Below, piece by piece: positions 31,155 to 40,386 of a stretch of 64,000 bases of DNA; within the stretch, counting starts at the first letter, position 1; every line of letters begins with the position of its first letter. Origin of the DNA: Nakazawaea peltata. Its lineage: Eukaryota > Ascomycota > Pichiomycetes > Alaninales > Pachysolenaceae. The translations under genes were made by a program, and so were the position numbers. The stretch covers positions 251,135-315,134 of the forward strand of contig BCGQ01000001.1 of NCBI GenBank assembly GCA_001599355.1, in the 5' to 3' direction. The notes under the pieces were generated by a model that worked only from the letters and a program-made list of their open reading frames with translations, was not told where the DNA came from and searched no databases.

Positions 31155-32492
31155 ATGACTGCTGACCCTAAGATTTATTACAACACCAGAAGATTTGGTG
31201 GTGTCGAAAACTTCTTCATTGCTATGAAGAAGGCCAATGCTTTCAAGAATATTAGTATGAGTCTGACCTTGTCGCATAAGCTTAACGAAGATACCGACAA
31301 GGGATTGATCGCTCATAGTATCCACAGAATTGTCCTGGAGCATCCTAATCTTCTGCTTCAAATCTTTGGATACGATTTCAAAATGGTTGACGTCATCGAT
31401 TTTGATTCTGCTGTCGAGTTCGTAGAACGTGATGACTCCAAGGATGAATTTGTTGCCGACGCTACCAGAGTTGATTTCCCTTATGAGGTTTACGACAAGC
31501 CTTTGTTCAAGTTCATCATTATCAATGGTGACTTTATCACTTTGGCTGTTGACCACGGTATTTTGGATGGACGTGGAATGACCAACTTCTTGTATGAGTT
31601 TATCTCCAACTTGAACACCGGTGATCCAAACTTCTCAGGTCCGATTTTTAAGAGGGACGAGAATGTTAAGTACCAAATTCCTGCCAACATCGAAGAGATG
31701 TTGAACTTGACTCCTCCAGAAGGGATGACTATTCCAGGTCCTCCTACTGAATTGCCACCATTATGGACTACCAAGGGCTCGTACTACGATAACAAGCACG
31801 TTGCTAGAGTGATCGAGTTCACCAAGGAGGAAAGTACTCAAGTTCATCAGATTTGTAAGAAAAATGGAGTCAGAATGACCCCATACCTCCAAAGAGCCTT
31901 CATTACTGCCCAATCCAGAGTCTGGTCAACTTTCCGAGATGACTCCAAGTTCATGTTGATGTCTTATGGTGCCGATGTGAGAAACAGAGTTAAACCAGAA
32001 TATCTGAGTACCGATTTGAGATATGGATCCAACGCAATTTCCAATTTCACCCTGCTTAGATTGGGAGAGAAATTCGATTGGAATGATGTCAAGCAACAAT
32101 CAGCTGCTTTAGAGCTGACTTTGAAAGAAGGTCTTTTCATCTACATCTACGCTGCCTCTTCTCAAAACAGGATTGTTAGCCCAGAAGAAATGATGAAAGA
32201 ACCATTTGTTCTTAAAGATGGACAACCAAGAGGTGACTACATTTTCAGTAACGTTGGAGTTGTTCTCCCACCAACTGATACTTCAAAGGACAAATACTCA
32301 GTCCAAAGACTCTACTTCGGTCTGTCTGCCAACAACACCGCTTGTGCATTTGGTTTCAACATCGTTACCAGTGTCGCTGGTATGACCGTTACTATCACTA
32401 TGGTCGAGAACGATGAGTTCAGCTTTGAAGAGTTAAACCAATTCAGAGACACTCTCAAGCACGTCTTACTCAACCCAGATCAATACGTTTGA
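31155..32492 (+). CDS. Alcohol acetyltransferase-like protein A (AATase family)
   Basis: A 445-aa member of the BAHD-like/AATase superfamily that includes yeast Atf1/Atf2 and Sli1. The start region RRFGGVENFF matches the family (R-x-G-x-x-E-x-x-F). The catalytic HxxxD motif appears as DHGILDGRGM near residue 135. LPPLWTTKG, the RNRVKPEYL segment (about residue 280) and YIFSNVGVV near 357 correspond to the family's N-terminal-half and C-terminal-half folds. The likely reaction is acetyl or acyl transfer from acyl-CoA to an alcohol; the actual acceptor cannot be told. The TATA box at 31086-31092 suggests strong regulated expression. A paralogue follows directly. Confidence 0.82.
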   Translation: MTADPKIYYNTRRFGGVENFFIAMKKANAFKNISMSLTLSHKLNEDTDKGLIAHSIHRIVLEHPNLLLQIFGYDFKMVDVIDFDSAVEFVERDDSKDEFVADATRVDFPYEVYDKPLFKFIIINGDFITLAVDHGILDGRGMTNFLYEFISNLNTGDPNFSGPIFKRDENVKYQIPANIEEMLNLTPPEGMTIPGPPTELPPLWTTKGSYYDNKHVARVIEFTKEESTQVHQICKKNGVRMTPYLQRAFITAQSRVWSTFRDDSKFMLMSYGADVRNRVKPEYLSTDLRYGSNAISNFTLLRLGEKFDWNDVKQQSAALELTLKEGLFIYIYAASSQNRIVSPEEMMKEPFVLKDGQPRGDYIFSNVGVVLPPTDTSKDKYSVQRLYFGLSANNTACAFGFNIVTSVAGMTVTITMVENDEFSFEELNQFRDTLKHVLLNPDQYV

Positions 32493-32805
32493 ATACTTAT
32501 TAATATATTTTAGTCATAGTTTTTAGTAATGTTAAAATTAGTAATATTAAAAAGAGGGTGTTTCCGGAAAGTAGTGTATATGAGTCTAATTTCCATTTAC
32601 GGATTTGTGTGGGTTTCCCATATGTAGTGTGTATTATCCCAATTTCCATTTTAGGACATTTAAGAGATAAGTTGCTCACCCCCCACCCCCCAAGAGTGTC
32701 GTCAAGAGAAGGTGAGATATAGCCGGGTGAATGTTGATAAGAGAGCCTTCAGAAGTCTGTGAATTGGTGGGAAGTTGAAGATACACCACTTCGGAAGTTA
32801 ATAAT
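32493..32805. other. Spacer between the two acetyltransferase genes
   Basis: A 313-bp region with the 3' end of gene A, a C-rich patch (CACCCCCCACCCCCC-like, about 32678-32691) and the promoter of gene B. The nearly repeated phrases AGTGTATATGAG and AGTGTGTATTA lie at 32573 and 32626. No gene is seen. Confidence 0.55.
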
Positions 32806-34131
32806 ATGACCGTTGACCATTGTGACTCCAGGCCCTTAGGTAAAGTTGAAAACTTCTTCTTTGGACTTACCAAGTCAGACTTATTCAACAATTTTGCCTC
32901 CCTCTTGGTATTGGACCAGCCGCTCGATATCGAAGTTCATAAGGGATTGATCTCTCAGAGTTTGCTGCTGATTATCAGGAAAAACCCATTGTTGCTGTGT
33001 AATGTGTTTGACGGACAGGTATCGGTAGTTGAATCGATCCTGTTTGAAGATGTGGTTGAATTTCTGTACTCCAAAGCATCGAGATCAGAGACTCTTACAA
33101 AAGTGGCAGGCATTAGACTCGAATATGGTAACAATACTCTTCCATTGTTTAAGATTGTTATCCATAATGGTACAGATGTTTACTTTGTCATGGACCACTC
33201 CATTTATGATGGACGTTCATCTGTCTTCTTAGCTGAAGATTTCATCTCACTGATTAATACTGTTGAGAATGACGAGGAATGTGATGTTTTTGTCAAATCC
33301 TCGGAGGGACAAATTCATATTCCACCAGGGATTGATGGTATGTTGGATTATTTACCATCTGATCCTTCCTCTATTGAAGAATCTGAACCTAATCCTCTCT
33401 GGACATCTGATGAACTGGCTATTAACAGTCCACATATCTTCCAAATTATAGATTTAGATAATGAAGAGACGACTCAAATCAAAGATATATGCAAGAAATA
33501 CTCAATTAGTATGTCTGTCTACTTTCAGCTATGTTTTCTCTTAGCTCAACGTATCATTTGGCCAGAAAGCCATGAACTGAAAAATGATTTCACCACTATA
33601 ACTTATGGAGTCGACACTAGACGTTATATCAAACCGGAATTCCAGCATGAAAACTCCAGATATGGTTGTAATGTTTGTGGATATTCACAGGAAATCACAT
33701 TACCGAAAGATACCCTTGATATCAAGTACATTCAGCAATTATCCAATACCTTGAAGGAAGGTTTAGATGATGGGTCAATTATTTTCCCATATGGACAGAA
33801 TGTCTGTACAGTTCCTCTGGAAATGGACTGGGCCGAAGTATTCAAACTGAACTCGATCTTGAACGGTAAAAATACTCGTGATTTGTTGATGTTCACCAAT
33901 TTAGGTAGAACCTCGGCCGGTGAAAAGTGCACTAAATTCAAGCTGGAGAAAGTCTACTTCTCTCAATCTACAGCTGACTTGGGTTTCATGTTCGCTACTA
34001 ATATGCTCACCGACTCCAAAGGAATGGGAATCATCAACACATTAGTCAAATGTGATCAATTCTCCGCCTCCAAGTTCGAAGAATTCAACCATCTTTATAG
34101 ACAATTGTTATTAGATCCTAAATTAGTTTAA
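32806..34131 (+). CDS. Alcohol acetyltransferase-like protein B (AATase family), tandem paralogue
   Basis: A 441-aa tandem paralogue of the preceding gene. Shared landmarks are RPLGKVENFFFGL at the start, a KGLISQSLLLIIRKNP helix, the HxxxD motif as MDHSIYDGRSS (about residue 130), PNPLWTS, YGVDTRRYIKPEF and MFTNLGRTS. The two proteins are clearly homologous but strongly diverged, so the duplication is not recent. Gene B uses fewer favoured codons than gene A, suggesting lower expression. The function is acyl transfer; the acceptor is unknown. Tail-to-tail with the sugar-sensor gene (55 bp). Confidence 0.8.
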   Translation: MTVDHCDSRPLGKVENFFFGLTKSDLFNNFASLLVLDQPLDIEVHKGLISQSLLLIIRKNPLLLCNVFDGQVSVVESILFEDVVEFLYSKASRSETLTKVAGIRLEYGNNTLPLFKIVIHNGTDVYFVMDHSIYDGRSSVFLAEDFISLINTVENDEECDVFVKSSEGQIHIPPGIDGMLDYLPSDPSSIEESEPNPLWTSDELAINSPHIFQIIDLDNEETTQIKDICKKYSISMSVYFQLCFLLAQRIIWPESHELKNDFTTITYGVDTRRYIKPEFQHENSRYGCNVCGYSQEITLPKDTLDIKYIQQLSNTLKEGLDDGSIIFPYGQNVCTVPLEMDWAEVFKLNSILNGKNTRDLLMFTNLGRTSAGEKCTKFKLEKVYFSQSTADLGFMFATNMLTDSKGMGIINTLVKCDQFSASKFEEFNHLYRQLLLDPKLV

Positions 34132-34186
34132 TATCATTCTTTACAAAGTAGTAGTTTATCATATTTATTATGCTATATGGAGTAGT

Positions 34187-36334
34187 TTAGTCGAAGAAAC
34201 TATCATGAGACTCGGTATCACTCACTTCATCTTCTGTGTCAGCATCGGCATCTTCAACATCTGCGTCTTCTTCTTCTCCATCACTTTGTGTATTGGTAGA
34301 TTTCAATCTTAAACCCGTCAAGATATCGTTATAGTCCAGCATAGGAGATTTTACCGTTGAGGTCAGTGTATTACTTGATGCCAGAGCATTACTTGTAAGC
34401 ATTTGTGATACTGACGATCTTATAGTTTTAGAAGACGAAGATATCGATGATCTTTTAATGGTATTGGAAGCAGAGGAAGATCCTTGTTCATCAATACCTG
34501 GAGAATTATTGGAATTCTTATTTAATCCACTGATGAAATTCATAAGTTCGTCTTGGTTAATGTAACTGTAACCTGTGTTAGGTCCATCTGCCTCATCGTC
34601 CGAAGTATTAGCTGAAGATGTGTTACATAAAGATTCGGAAGATGGAGGTGACCTATTACCAAGAGCAGCATGATAGATGTTATTGTTGTCCTGGATAGGA
34701 GGGATCTTCGATTCTAATTCTTGAGTATTAGACAGAGTTGCCGATGAAGATGTTGGCCCAGTATCTTCGGTTTCTGAACCTCCAATACCAAGTTCATTAT
34801 TGATGTATTTTTCATGGACTGTCGATTTGTAAGCTTCAGATTTCGAAGCATTCTTACAACATCTATACATTTCATCCACCTCTTCTAACATTAAACCTTT
34901 TGTCTCATAGACACAGAAATAAGAGAAGATCAAAGCAGCGAAACAACAACCTCCCCAAATGAAGAAGATCTTCGTACCTAAAGAAGCTGTATGATTACCG
35001 GTATCTACTAAGTATGGAGTTGTGAACAGAAATGCGAAATTGGTGATCCAGTTCATCGACAGAGTGATAGACACGGCTTTACCTCTGATATCCAAAGAAT
35101 AAATCTCACTACAAATGACCCATACGATGGGACCCCAAGTACTAGCAAAGAACACGATGAACACACAAACAAAGGCCATCATGACTTGGTTAGCAACTTT
35201 AGAATCGGTGGTCACACCGACTATTCCAATGATCAAATTGGATACGGTCATTCCGGCAGCTCCAATAAGTAAAAGCTTCCGTCTACCCATAACTTCGACA
35301 CTAATAATACCAGGTATAGTCAGAGCAACATTGACAGTATAAGTGATTAAAGACATGATATAAGAATGAGAAAGTCCGGTTCTAACGAAGAAGTTGACTC
35401 CGTAATAGAAGATGAAATTGATACCAGTAGATTGTTGTAAGAATTGTAATCCCATTCCTGTGAACATACGTAAAGTCTGAGAATGTCTACTTGGAGAGGA
35501 TCTAAAGCAGTCGATCAATTTCAGTGTGCCGAAACTGGCTTCATAGTCATGTTGAGCCTTGATTTCGACTAATTCTTCGATGAGATCATCATTATCTTGA
35601 GGTAAACGACGAAGTGTTGATAAAGATTGAAGAGCTTTATCCAAGTGATTCTTCTTAACGTAGAAACGAGGAGATTCAGGAAGCATATACATTCCTCCAG
35701 CAAGGATATAAGTCCATATCATTTGTAACAGGATAGGGATCCTATAAGATCGTGAATCATCTAGAGAATGAGTCCCTTGAGAGACTGCTGAGGACACTAA
35801 TAACCCCCATGTGATAGCCCATTGATAGGTGGAAACGACGGAACCTCTGATCCATTTTGGAGACAGTTCCGATTGATAAACGGGCACTACAGCCGATATA
35901 ATTCCAACAGCAATACCACTGATGAATCTTCCCACACAAAGTAACACAGTTCCAGTAGCCAGCACTTGAATCAGCGTACCTGCCGGGAATACAACCGCCG
36001 TTATCACTATAATGGTAAGACGTCTTCCTATAGAGTCAGACAAGAAGGGAGCTAGAAGAGCTCCGAGAAAAGTACCCAGTGACAAAATGGCCGTGATGAC
36101 AGAAGTCTCAAGCAGAGTAAAAGATTCATGGTTTGATGCAAAATGAGATCTCACAAAGTTCATCGAAAGCAAACTATTAATGATACCAGTATCATATCCA
36201 TATAAGAAGCCACCTAACGCACAGAAGGTACCCACCCATATGGCCATAAGAGAGGAACGATGCCGTTCCTCATCACCGTAGTGAGTATCTGTTTGCTGGG
36301 GCACGTTTAATATTCGTAATAATAGCCCAAGCAT
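34187..36334 (-). CDS. Sugar-porter family protein with long C-terminal tail, glucose-sensor-like (Snf3/Rgt2/Hgt4 type)
   Basis: A 715-aa protein with 12 predicted membrane segments up to residue about 480. Sugar-porter signatures are GGFLYGYDTGI, GRRLT, PVYQSELSPKWIRG, LPESPRF, QQSTGINFIFYYGVNFF, GRRKLL and YETKGLMLEEVDEMY. About 225 extra residues follow. This cytosolic tail is Ser/Asn-rich and ends in a strongly acidic Asp/Glu block. Ordinary hexose transporters have short tails, while Snf3, Rgt2 and C. albicans Hgt4 have long ones, so a sensor role is favoured. The conserved tail repeat of Snf3/Rgt2 was not recognised with certainty. A transporter with a regulatory tail remains possible. 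Confidence 0.78.
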   Translation of the reverse strand: MLGLLLRILNVPQQTDTHYGDEERHRSSLMAIWVGTFCALGGFLYGYDTGIINSLLSMNFVRSHFASNHESFTLLETSVITAILSLGTFLGALLAPFLSDSIGRRLTIIVITAVVFPAGTLIQVLATGTVLLCVGRFISGIAVGIISAVVPVYQSELSPKWIRGSVVSTYQWAITWGLLVSSAVSQGTHSLDDSRSYRIPILLQMIWTYILAGGMYMLPESPRFYVKKNHLDKALQSLSTLRRLPQDNDDLIEELVEIKAQHDYEASFGTLKLIDCFRSSPSRHSQTLRMFTGMGLQFLQQSTGINFIFYYGVNFFVRTGLSHSYIMSLITYTVNVALTIPGIISVEVMGRRKLLLIGAAGMTVSNLIIGIVGVTTDSKVANQVMMAFVCVFIVFFASTWGPIVWVICSEIYSLDIRGKAVSITLSMNWITNFAFLFTTPYLVDTGNHTASLGTKIFFIWGGCCFAALIFSYFCVYETKGLMLEEVDEMYRCCKNASKSEAYKSTVHEKYINNELGIGGSETEDTGPTSSSATLSNTQELESKIPPIQDNNNIYHAALGNRSPPSSESLCNTSSANTSDDEADGPNTGYSYINQDELMNFISGLNKNSNNSPGIDEQGSSSASNTIKRSSISSSSKTIRSSVSQMLTSNALASSNTLTSTVKSPMLDYNDILTGLRLKSTNTQSDGEEEDADVEDADADTEDEVSDTESHDSFFD

Positions 36335-37893
36335 CTATTGTTAATATGCTATAAGTTGAAGATCATGTGTGGGGTTATCGAATAAAGTGAGGAAATCAAA
36401 TGAGGGGGGGATGATGATAGGTGAGTGGTATGGATGGAAATGCTTTGAATAGATTGAAGTGATGAGATCCAGTGTTAAATCTCTGTATTTGTTAATCCAC
36501 TTGTTCAAGTGTTGGGTCAGTTGCTTGTTATTCACTAAAATTAGTGAATCTGTCATGCCTTATTAGAGAAAAATTTTACCTTAGTAAGAAGAAGCCTCTA
36601 GATTTTGTAGACTGGGGAAGTGCACGACTAAAGGTGCACACTGAAAGGGAAACGAATAATAAAGTCGTGCAAGAGGGGATAAAATTAGGAGATTGATCAG
36701 GTTGACTTGCTTTTTTGTTGGCTTTGGTTTAGCGCAGACAGAGGGAGAAAAGTTGGAGGGAGAGTAGTGAGAAAAGTAGTGAGAAATGTACTGAGAAATG
36801 TACTGAGAAATGTACTGAGAAATGTACTGAGAAAAATACTACACTTCAAGTCCGCGAGTTCTGAGAAAAAGTACTGAAAAACCATGCCCTGCCAAACCTC
36901 TGAGAGCACTAGGAAGCACTAACAACCACTGTCAAACGACAAGCCCCGATAAACGTCCAGAAAATCTCTCTCCAATCAATGCAACTCACCCAATATCAAA
37001 TTACCCATCCCTCCCACTTATCTTATCACAAGGGATGTAAATCTCTAATCCCCCATCCATTAGCTACCTCCCTTCCCACTTCAATTATTCCCAATAAAGT
37101 AAAATTAAAAGTGTGCATTAACACGAGTAAAAAAAAAACTTATTTAGCAACAAAATATATGCAAGTCCCCAATACGAACTGCAGACACTTTACCATTTAT
37201 CAATAGGCTACTTGGCAACAGGAACTAAAAAGTATGCCGATCCTTATAGTTGTCTCAGTAACACTCAGTAAAGAAACCTGTGTAGCCTCTATTCCTGATG
37301 GAAGACGCGTAATATCTGAAAAACGATTCACGAGAAGGATCTTCAACATGTCATTTGAGGATTCGCAGAACATTTCATCTTAATCTATCAACTAGCACAA
37401 TATCTCAGAGCAATCTACCACAACAATCGGCTATCGATTTTATGGTCTGATAATGGACTTTTATTTTACCCATCCTACACATTCTCCTCTCGTCTAGACG
37501 CCTTTTAACTTTTGGTGCACCCGGCCTACTACCATATTTCCCTTTTAGGAAACAAATTTTTTTACGTGTACACCAGAAAATTTAATAAAGACACAATTTA
37601 TGCGTCCTCCCTATTTATGCGGGTCTGTTAAGGTTTAATATGCACAGGTTCTATCATTTCTCCTTACCACATACTTAACATTGCCTAGATTGTAGTTAAG
37701 TAGTAAAGGTGCATGCAGCCGTGAGAGTGATCCTGTTTTTACATCCGTCGGTTGGATTTCAACACGAAAATGAGTATCAGCAACCCCTCCTGCATACATT
37801 AGAGTGTATCCAGATAAACGACGAAACTTATTTATAACGACAGTTCCCCACAGGCTCAACTTTATCAACTATCCAACGCGATTCATTTGAGCC
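36335..37893. other. Long divergent intergenic region sensor / globin-like gene
   Basis: About 1.56 kb without a supported gene. It contains AGTCGTGC twice (36622-36629 on minus and 36663-36670), two GTGCAC palindromes (36620-36625, 36634-36639), a 12-bp tandem repeat (36769-36840), an MCB-like ACGCGT (37305-37310), and AT-rich sequence towards the globin-like gene. The size suggests complex regulation of one or both flanking genes. Confidence 0.55.
36769..36840. repeat. 12-bp tandem repeat, six units
   Basis: Six contiguous units: GAGAAAAGTAGT, then four exact GAGAAATGTACT, then GAGAAAAATACT. Strictly in phase and 72 bp long. A multiple of three, but not within a supported gene. Confidence 0.9.
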
Positions 37894-38871
37894 ATGAGTT
37901 CTCAAAAGATAAGAAAGAAATCAAACCTCGAGAGATATAACAATTTGATGCTGTTAGTCGATAAGAAGACTCAGATCAAAATAGATTTGTCTCAACAAGA
38001 GCAACTGTTATTGATCTATACCTGGGGTGAAAAAGAAAACTGTAGTGAAAGAAGTATTTATTACATGATGTCCACCAGTTCGTTTTGGGAGGTGGTGTAT
38101 GAAAAACTTAGATCTCAAGTAGATGAAGTGAGATTGGACGCCATCAAGCAACTCTCATATGAAATTCCAGGCTTGCTTCATATGGCTATTTTGAATTTAC
38201 AACTGTTAGACAAATTACATGATCATCTCTCCAATTTGGGAAAGCGTCATTGCCGTGTATTTGGATTAGAATCCGACGATTTTTCGCTTCTTGGTAATGC
38301 CATGATCGAGACAATGAGATTCTTAGACCCAGCTAAAATAGAAACAAGTGAAGCCAACATGATAATAGACGTGTGGTCGAAATTATACTGCTTTATTGCT
38401 AATTCGATTATCCAATCGTTCCTCAATGAAGCAAGAATCTTGATCGATTATAATGACCCATTACTGATAACAAATATCGACATTAATCAAATCCTTGAAG
38501 AGCATTTTAATATTGTTCCTGAAAAAGAAGATGATCTGATAATCCCATTAACCACTACACAAACAAATTTATCTGTCACTAGTGATACGACATTAACATC
38601 CTCGGGTCCACCTCCATTGACTCCAGATCATAGTCCGACAGAATCTAAACTGGAAACCTCGTACATAAGTGACGAAAGTGACGATGATGACGAAGCCGAC
38701 GTTTATGATATTTTCAAAACCGCAGAACCTACAAAACCTGTGGTAAGGACAGTTCAAACTACGCGAGCCTCACATCTGCAATTACAAAGAGCCACTCCTC
38801 GTATGGCCACTCCAAAGCCCGAAAAGAAGAAAGTGGGCTTCTTCAAGAGAATGACCGTCAAGGCCATCTAA
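37894..38871 (+). CDS. Globin-like heme-binding protein
   Basis: A 325-aa protein. Residues about 30-180 look like the fungal globin-like family (S. cerevisiae YNL234W). QEQLLLIYTWGEK begins helix A/B, SSFWEVVYEKL follows, and NLGKRHCRVFGLESDDFSLLGNAMIET carries the expected proximal His in LGKRH with the following helices G/H. The C-terminal part is Ser/Thr/Pro-rich and acidic (SDESDDDDEADVYDIF) and ends in a basic cluster (KPEKKKVGFFKRMTVKAI), perhaps for membrane or partner binding. YNL234W binds heme and responds to glucose signals; similar use here is inference. Confidence 0.75.
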   Translation: MSSQKIRKKSNLERYNNLMLLVDKKTQIKIDLSQQEQLLLIYTWGEKENCSERSIYYMMSTSSFWEVVYEKLRSQVDEVRLDAIKQLSYEIPGLLHMAILNLQLLDKLHDHLSNLGKRHCRVFGLESDDFSLLGNAMIETMRFLDPAKIETSEANMIIDVWSKLYCFIANSIIQSFLNEARILIDYNDPLLITNIDINQILEEHFNIVPEKEDDLIIPLTTTQTNLSVTSDTTLTSSGPPPLTPDHSPTESKLETSYISDESDDDDEADVYDIFKTAEPTKPVVRTVQTTRASHLQLQRATPRMATPKPEKKKVGFFKRMTVKAI

Positions 38872-38962
38872 ACTATTTAAACCATCTAAATAACGACCCC
38901 CAATTTCATGATATACCCCATTTGGTAATTTCCCAATGTAGTATTCAAAATCTTCAAAAAAA

Positions 38963-38971
38963 AGTGGCAAT
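38963..38971 (+). promoter_or_regulatory. PACE-like Rpn4 site (AGTGGCAAT) before RPN5
   Basis: Matches the proteasome-associated control element GGTGGCAAA at 7 of 9 bases, with the GTGGCAA core complete, 96 bp upstream of the RPN5 ATG. Rpn4-type control of proteasome genes is common in yeasts. The match is short and may be chance. Confidence 0.4.
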
Positions 38972-39066
38972 TTTCTTAGCGCCCAAAAAAGTTGACAAAC
39001 AACGATTTTTATAGAGAAATCGCGAGTTTGAAAGGGCGGTTAGAGTTTATAAGAAGCAGTGGAATA

Positions 39067-40386
39067 ATGTCAAGAGAAGCTCCAATCAAAGCTGAGAAGG
39101 ATTTTAGTGATACTCTTGATGAGCAATTACCTCAGATCGAGAAATTGGCCGAGTCCGATTACCGCTCTTCTTTAGACAGGTTGTTGTTATTAGAGAAGCA
39201 AACTAGACAGGCTTCAGACTTGGCCTCATCCAAGAGAATATTGACGAAATTGGTCGAAGTCTTGGTGAAGAGCAATGACTGGAAGTTATTGAACGAACAA
39301 GTGTTGTTGTTGTCGAAGAAACATGGACAATTGAAAGACTCTGTCCAAGTGATGATCCAAACTGTTATTACCCATTTAGATAAGTTGAATAATGATTTGG
39401 AATTGAAGATCGAGACGATTGAAAACATCAGAACTGTTACTGAGAACAAGATCTTCGTTGAGATTGAAAGAGCTCGTGTCACCAAAATCTTATCTGATAT
39501 CTTGTTGAAGGAGAAGAATGATTTGGAGAAAGCTACCAAGGTATTATGTGAATTGCAAGTCGAGACTTATGGTGCCATGGAGATTGAGGAGAAGATTCAA
39601 TTTATCTTGAGTCAGATTGAGTTATGTAATATTAAACATGATTATCAGTTTGCTAAGATTCTTTCTAGAAAGATTCTTGTCAGATCATTGGACAAATTTG
39701 ATGAGTTGAAGTTGAAATATTATCAGTTGATGATTGAGATCCTGTTATATGAAGATGATTATATCAATATTGTCAAGTATTACTTGTCTATTTATGAATT
39801 GGAGATTGTCGCTGATCAAAAATTGCAAATTTTATCCAACATTGCATTCTACGTGACATTGTCTCCATATTCGAATTTACAAACCGATTTGATCAGTAGA
39901 GTCAAATTGGATTTGAATTTGGCCAAATTACCATTGGAAAACTCGTTGATCAAGGCTTTCACCACTGAAGAATTGATCAATATGGAAGTTATTGCCAAAC
40001 AAATCGAAGAACAATCATCAAAAGTAGAAGTTTTCAATCAATCTACCGAAAAAGGTAAGGTACATTATGAACATCTCACCAAGAGAATCATCGAATACAA
40101 CTTGAGAGTCATCGTGAAATACTATAGTTCTATTACTTTGAACAGATTATGCGAGTTGCTACAATTGAAACAATCCGAAGTGGAGTCCTATATTACTAAG
40201 ATGGTTAATGAAGGTGTCATCTACGCCAAGATCAATAGACCTCAAAAGATTGTCAACTTTATCAAATTGAAATCCAATAATGAATTACTCAACGATTGGT
40301 CCAACAATATCGACGAATTATTACAACATTTGGAAACTATTGAGCATTTGATCAACAAGGAAGAAATGATGAAGACCCTCGCTTAA
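39067..40386 (+). CDS. RPN5: 26S proteasome lid subunit Rpn5
   Basis: A 439-aa PCI-domain scaffold of the proteasome regulatory particle lid (yeast Rpn5 445 aa). The frame opens at a TTG (38992), but ATG 39067 gives MSREAPIKAEKDFS, matching the yeast start MSRDAPIKADKDYS. Strong blocks are KTRQASDLASSK, SKKHGQLK, VTENKIFVE and ERARVTK, and CELQVETYGAMEIEEKIQF. The PCI domain near 340-420 contains RIIEYNLRVI and GVIYAKINRPQKIVNF. Its TAA stop shares bases with the stop of the convergent gene: the two coding regions overlap by 4 bp. Confidence 0.96.
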   Translation: MSREAPIKAEKDFSDTLDEQLPQIEKLAESDYRSSLDRLLLLEKQTRQASDLASSKRILTKLVEVLVKSNDWKLLNEQVLLLSKKHGQLKDSVQVMIQTVITHLDKLNNDLELKIETIENIRTVTENKIFVEIERARVTKILSDILLKEKNDLEKATKVLCELQVETYGAMEIEEKIQFILSQIELCNIKHDYQFAKILSRKILVRSLDKFDELKLKYYQLMIEILLYEDDYINIVKYYLSIYELEIVADQKLQILSNIAFYVTLSPYSNLQTDLISRVKLDLNLAKLPLENSLIKAFTTEELINMEVIAKQIEEQSSKVEVFNQSTEKGKVHYEHLTKRIIEYNLRVIVKYYSSITLNRLCELLQLKQSEVESYITKMVNEGVIYAKINRPQKIVNFIKLKSNNELLNDWSNNIDELLQHLETIEHLINKEEMMKTLA

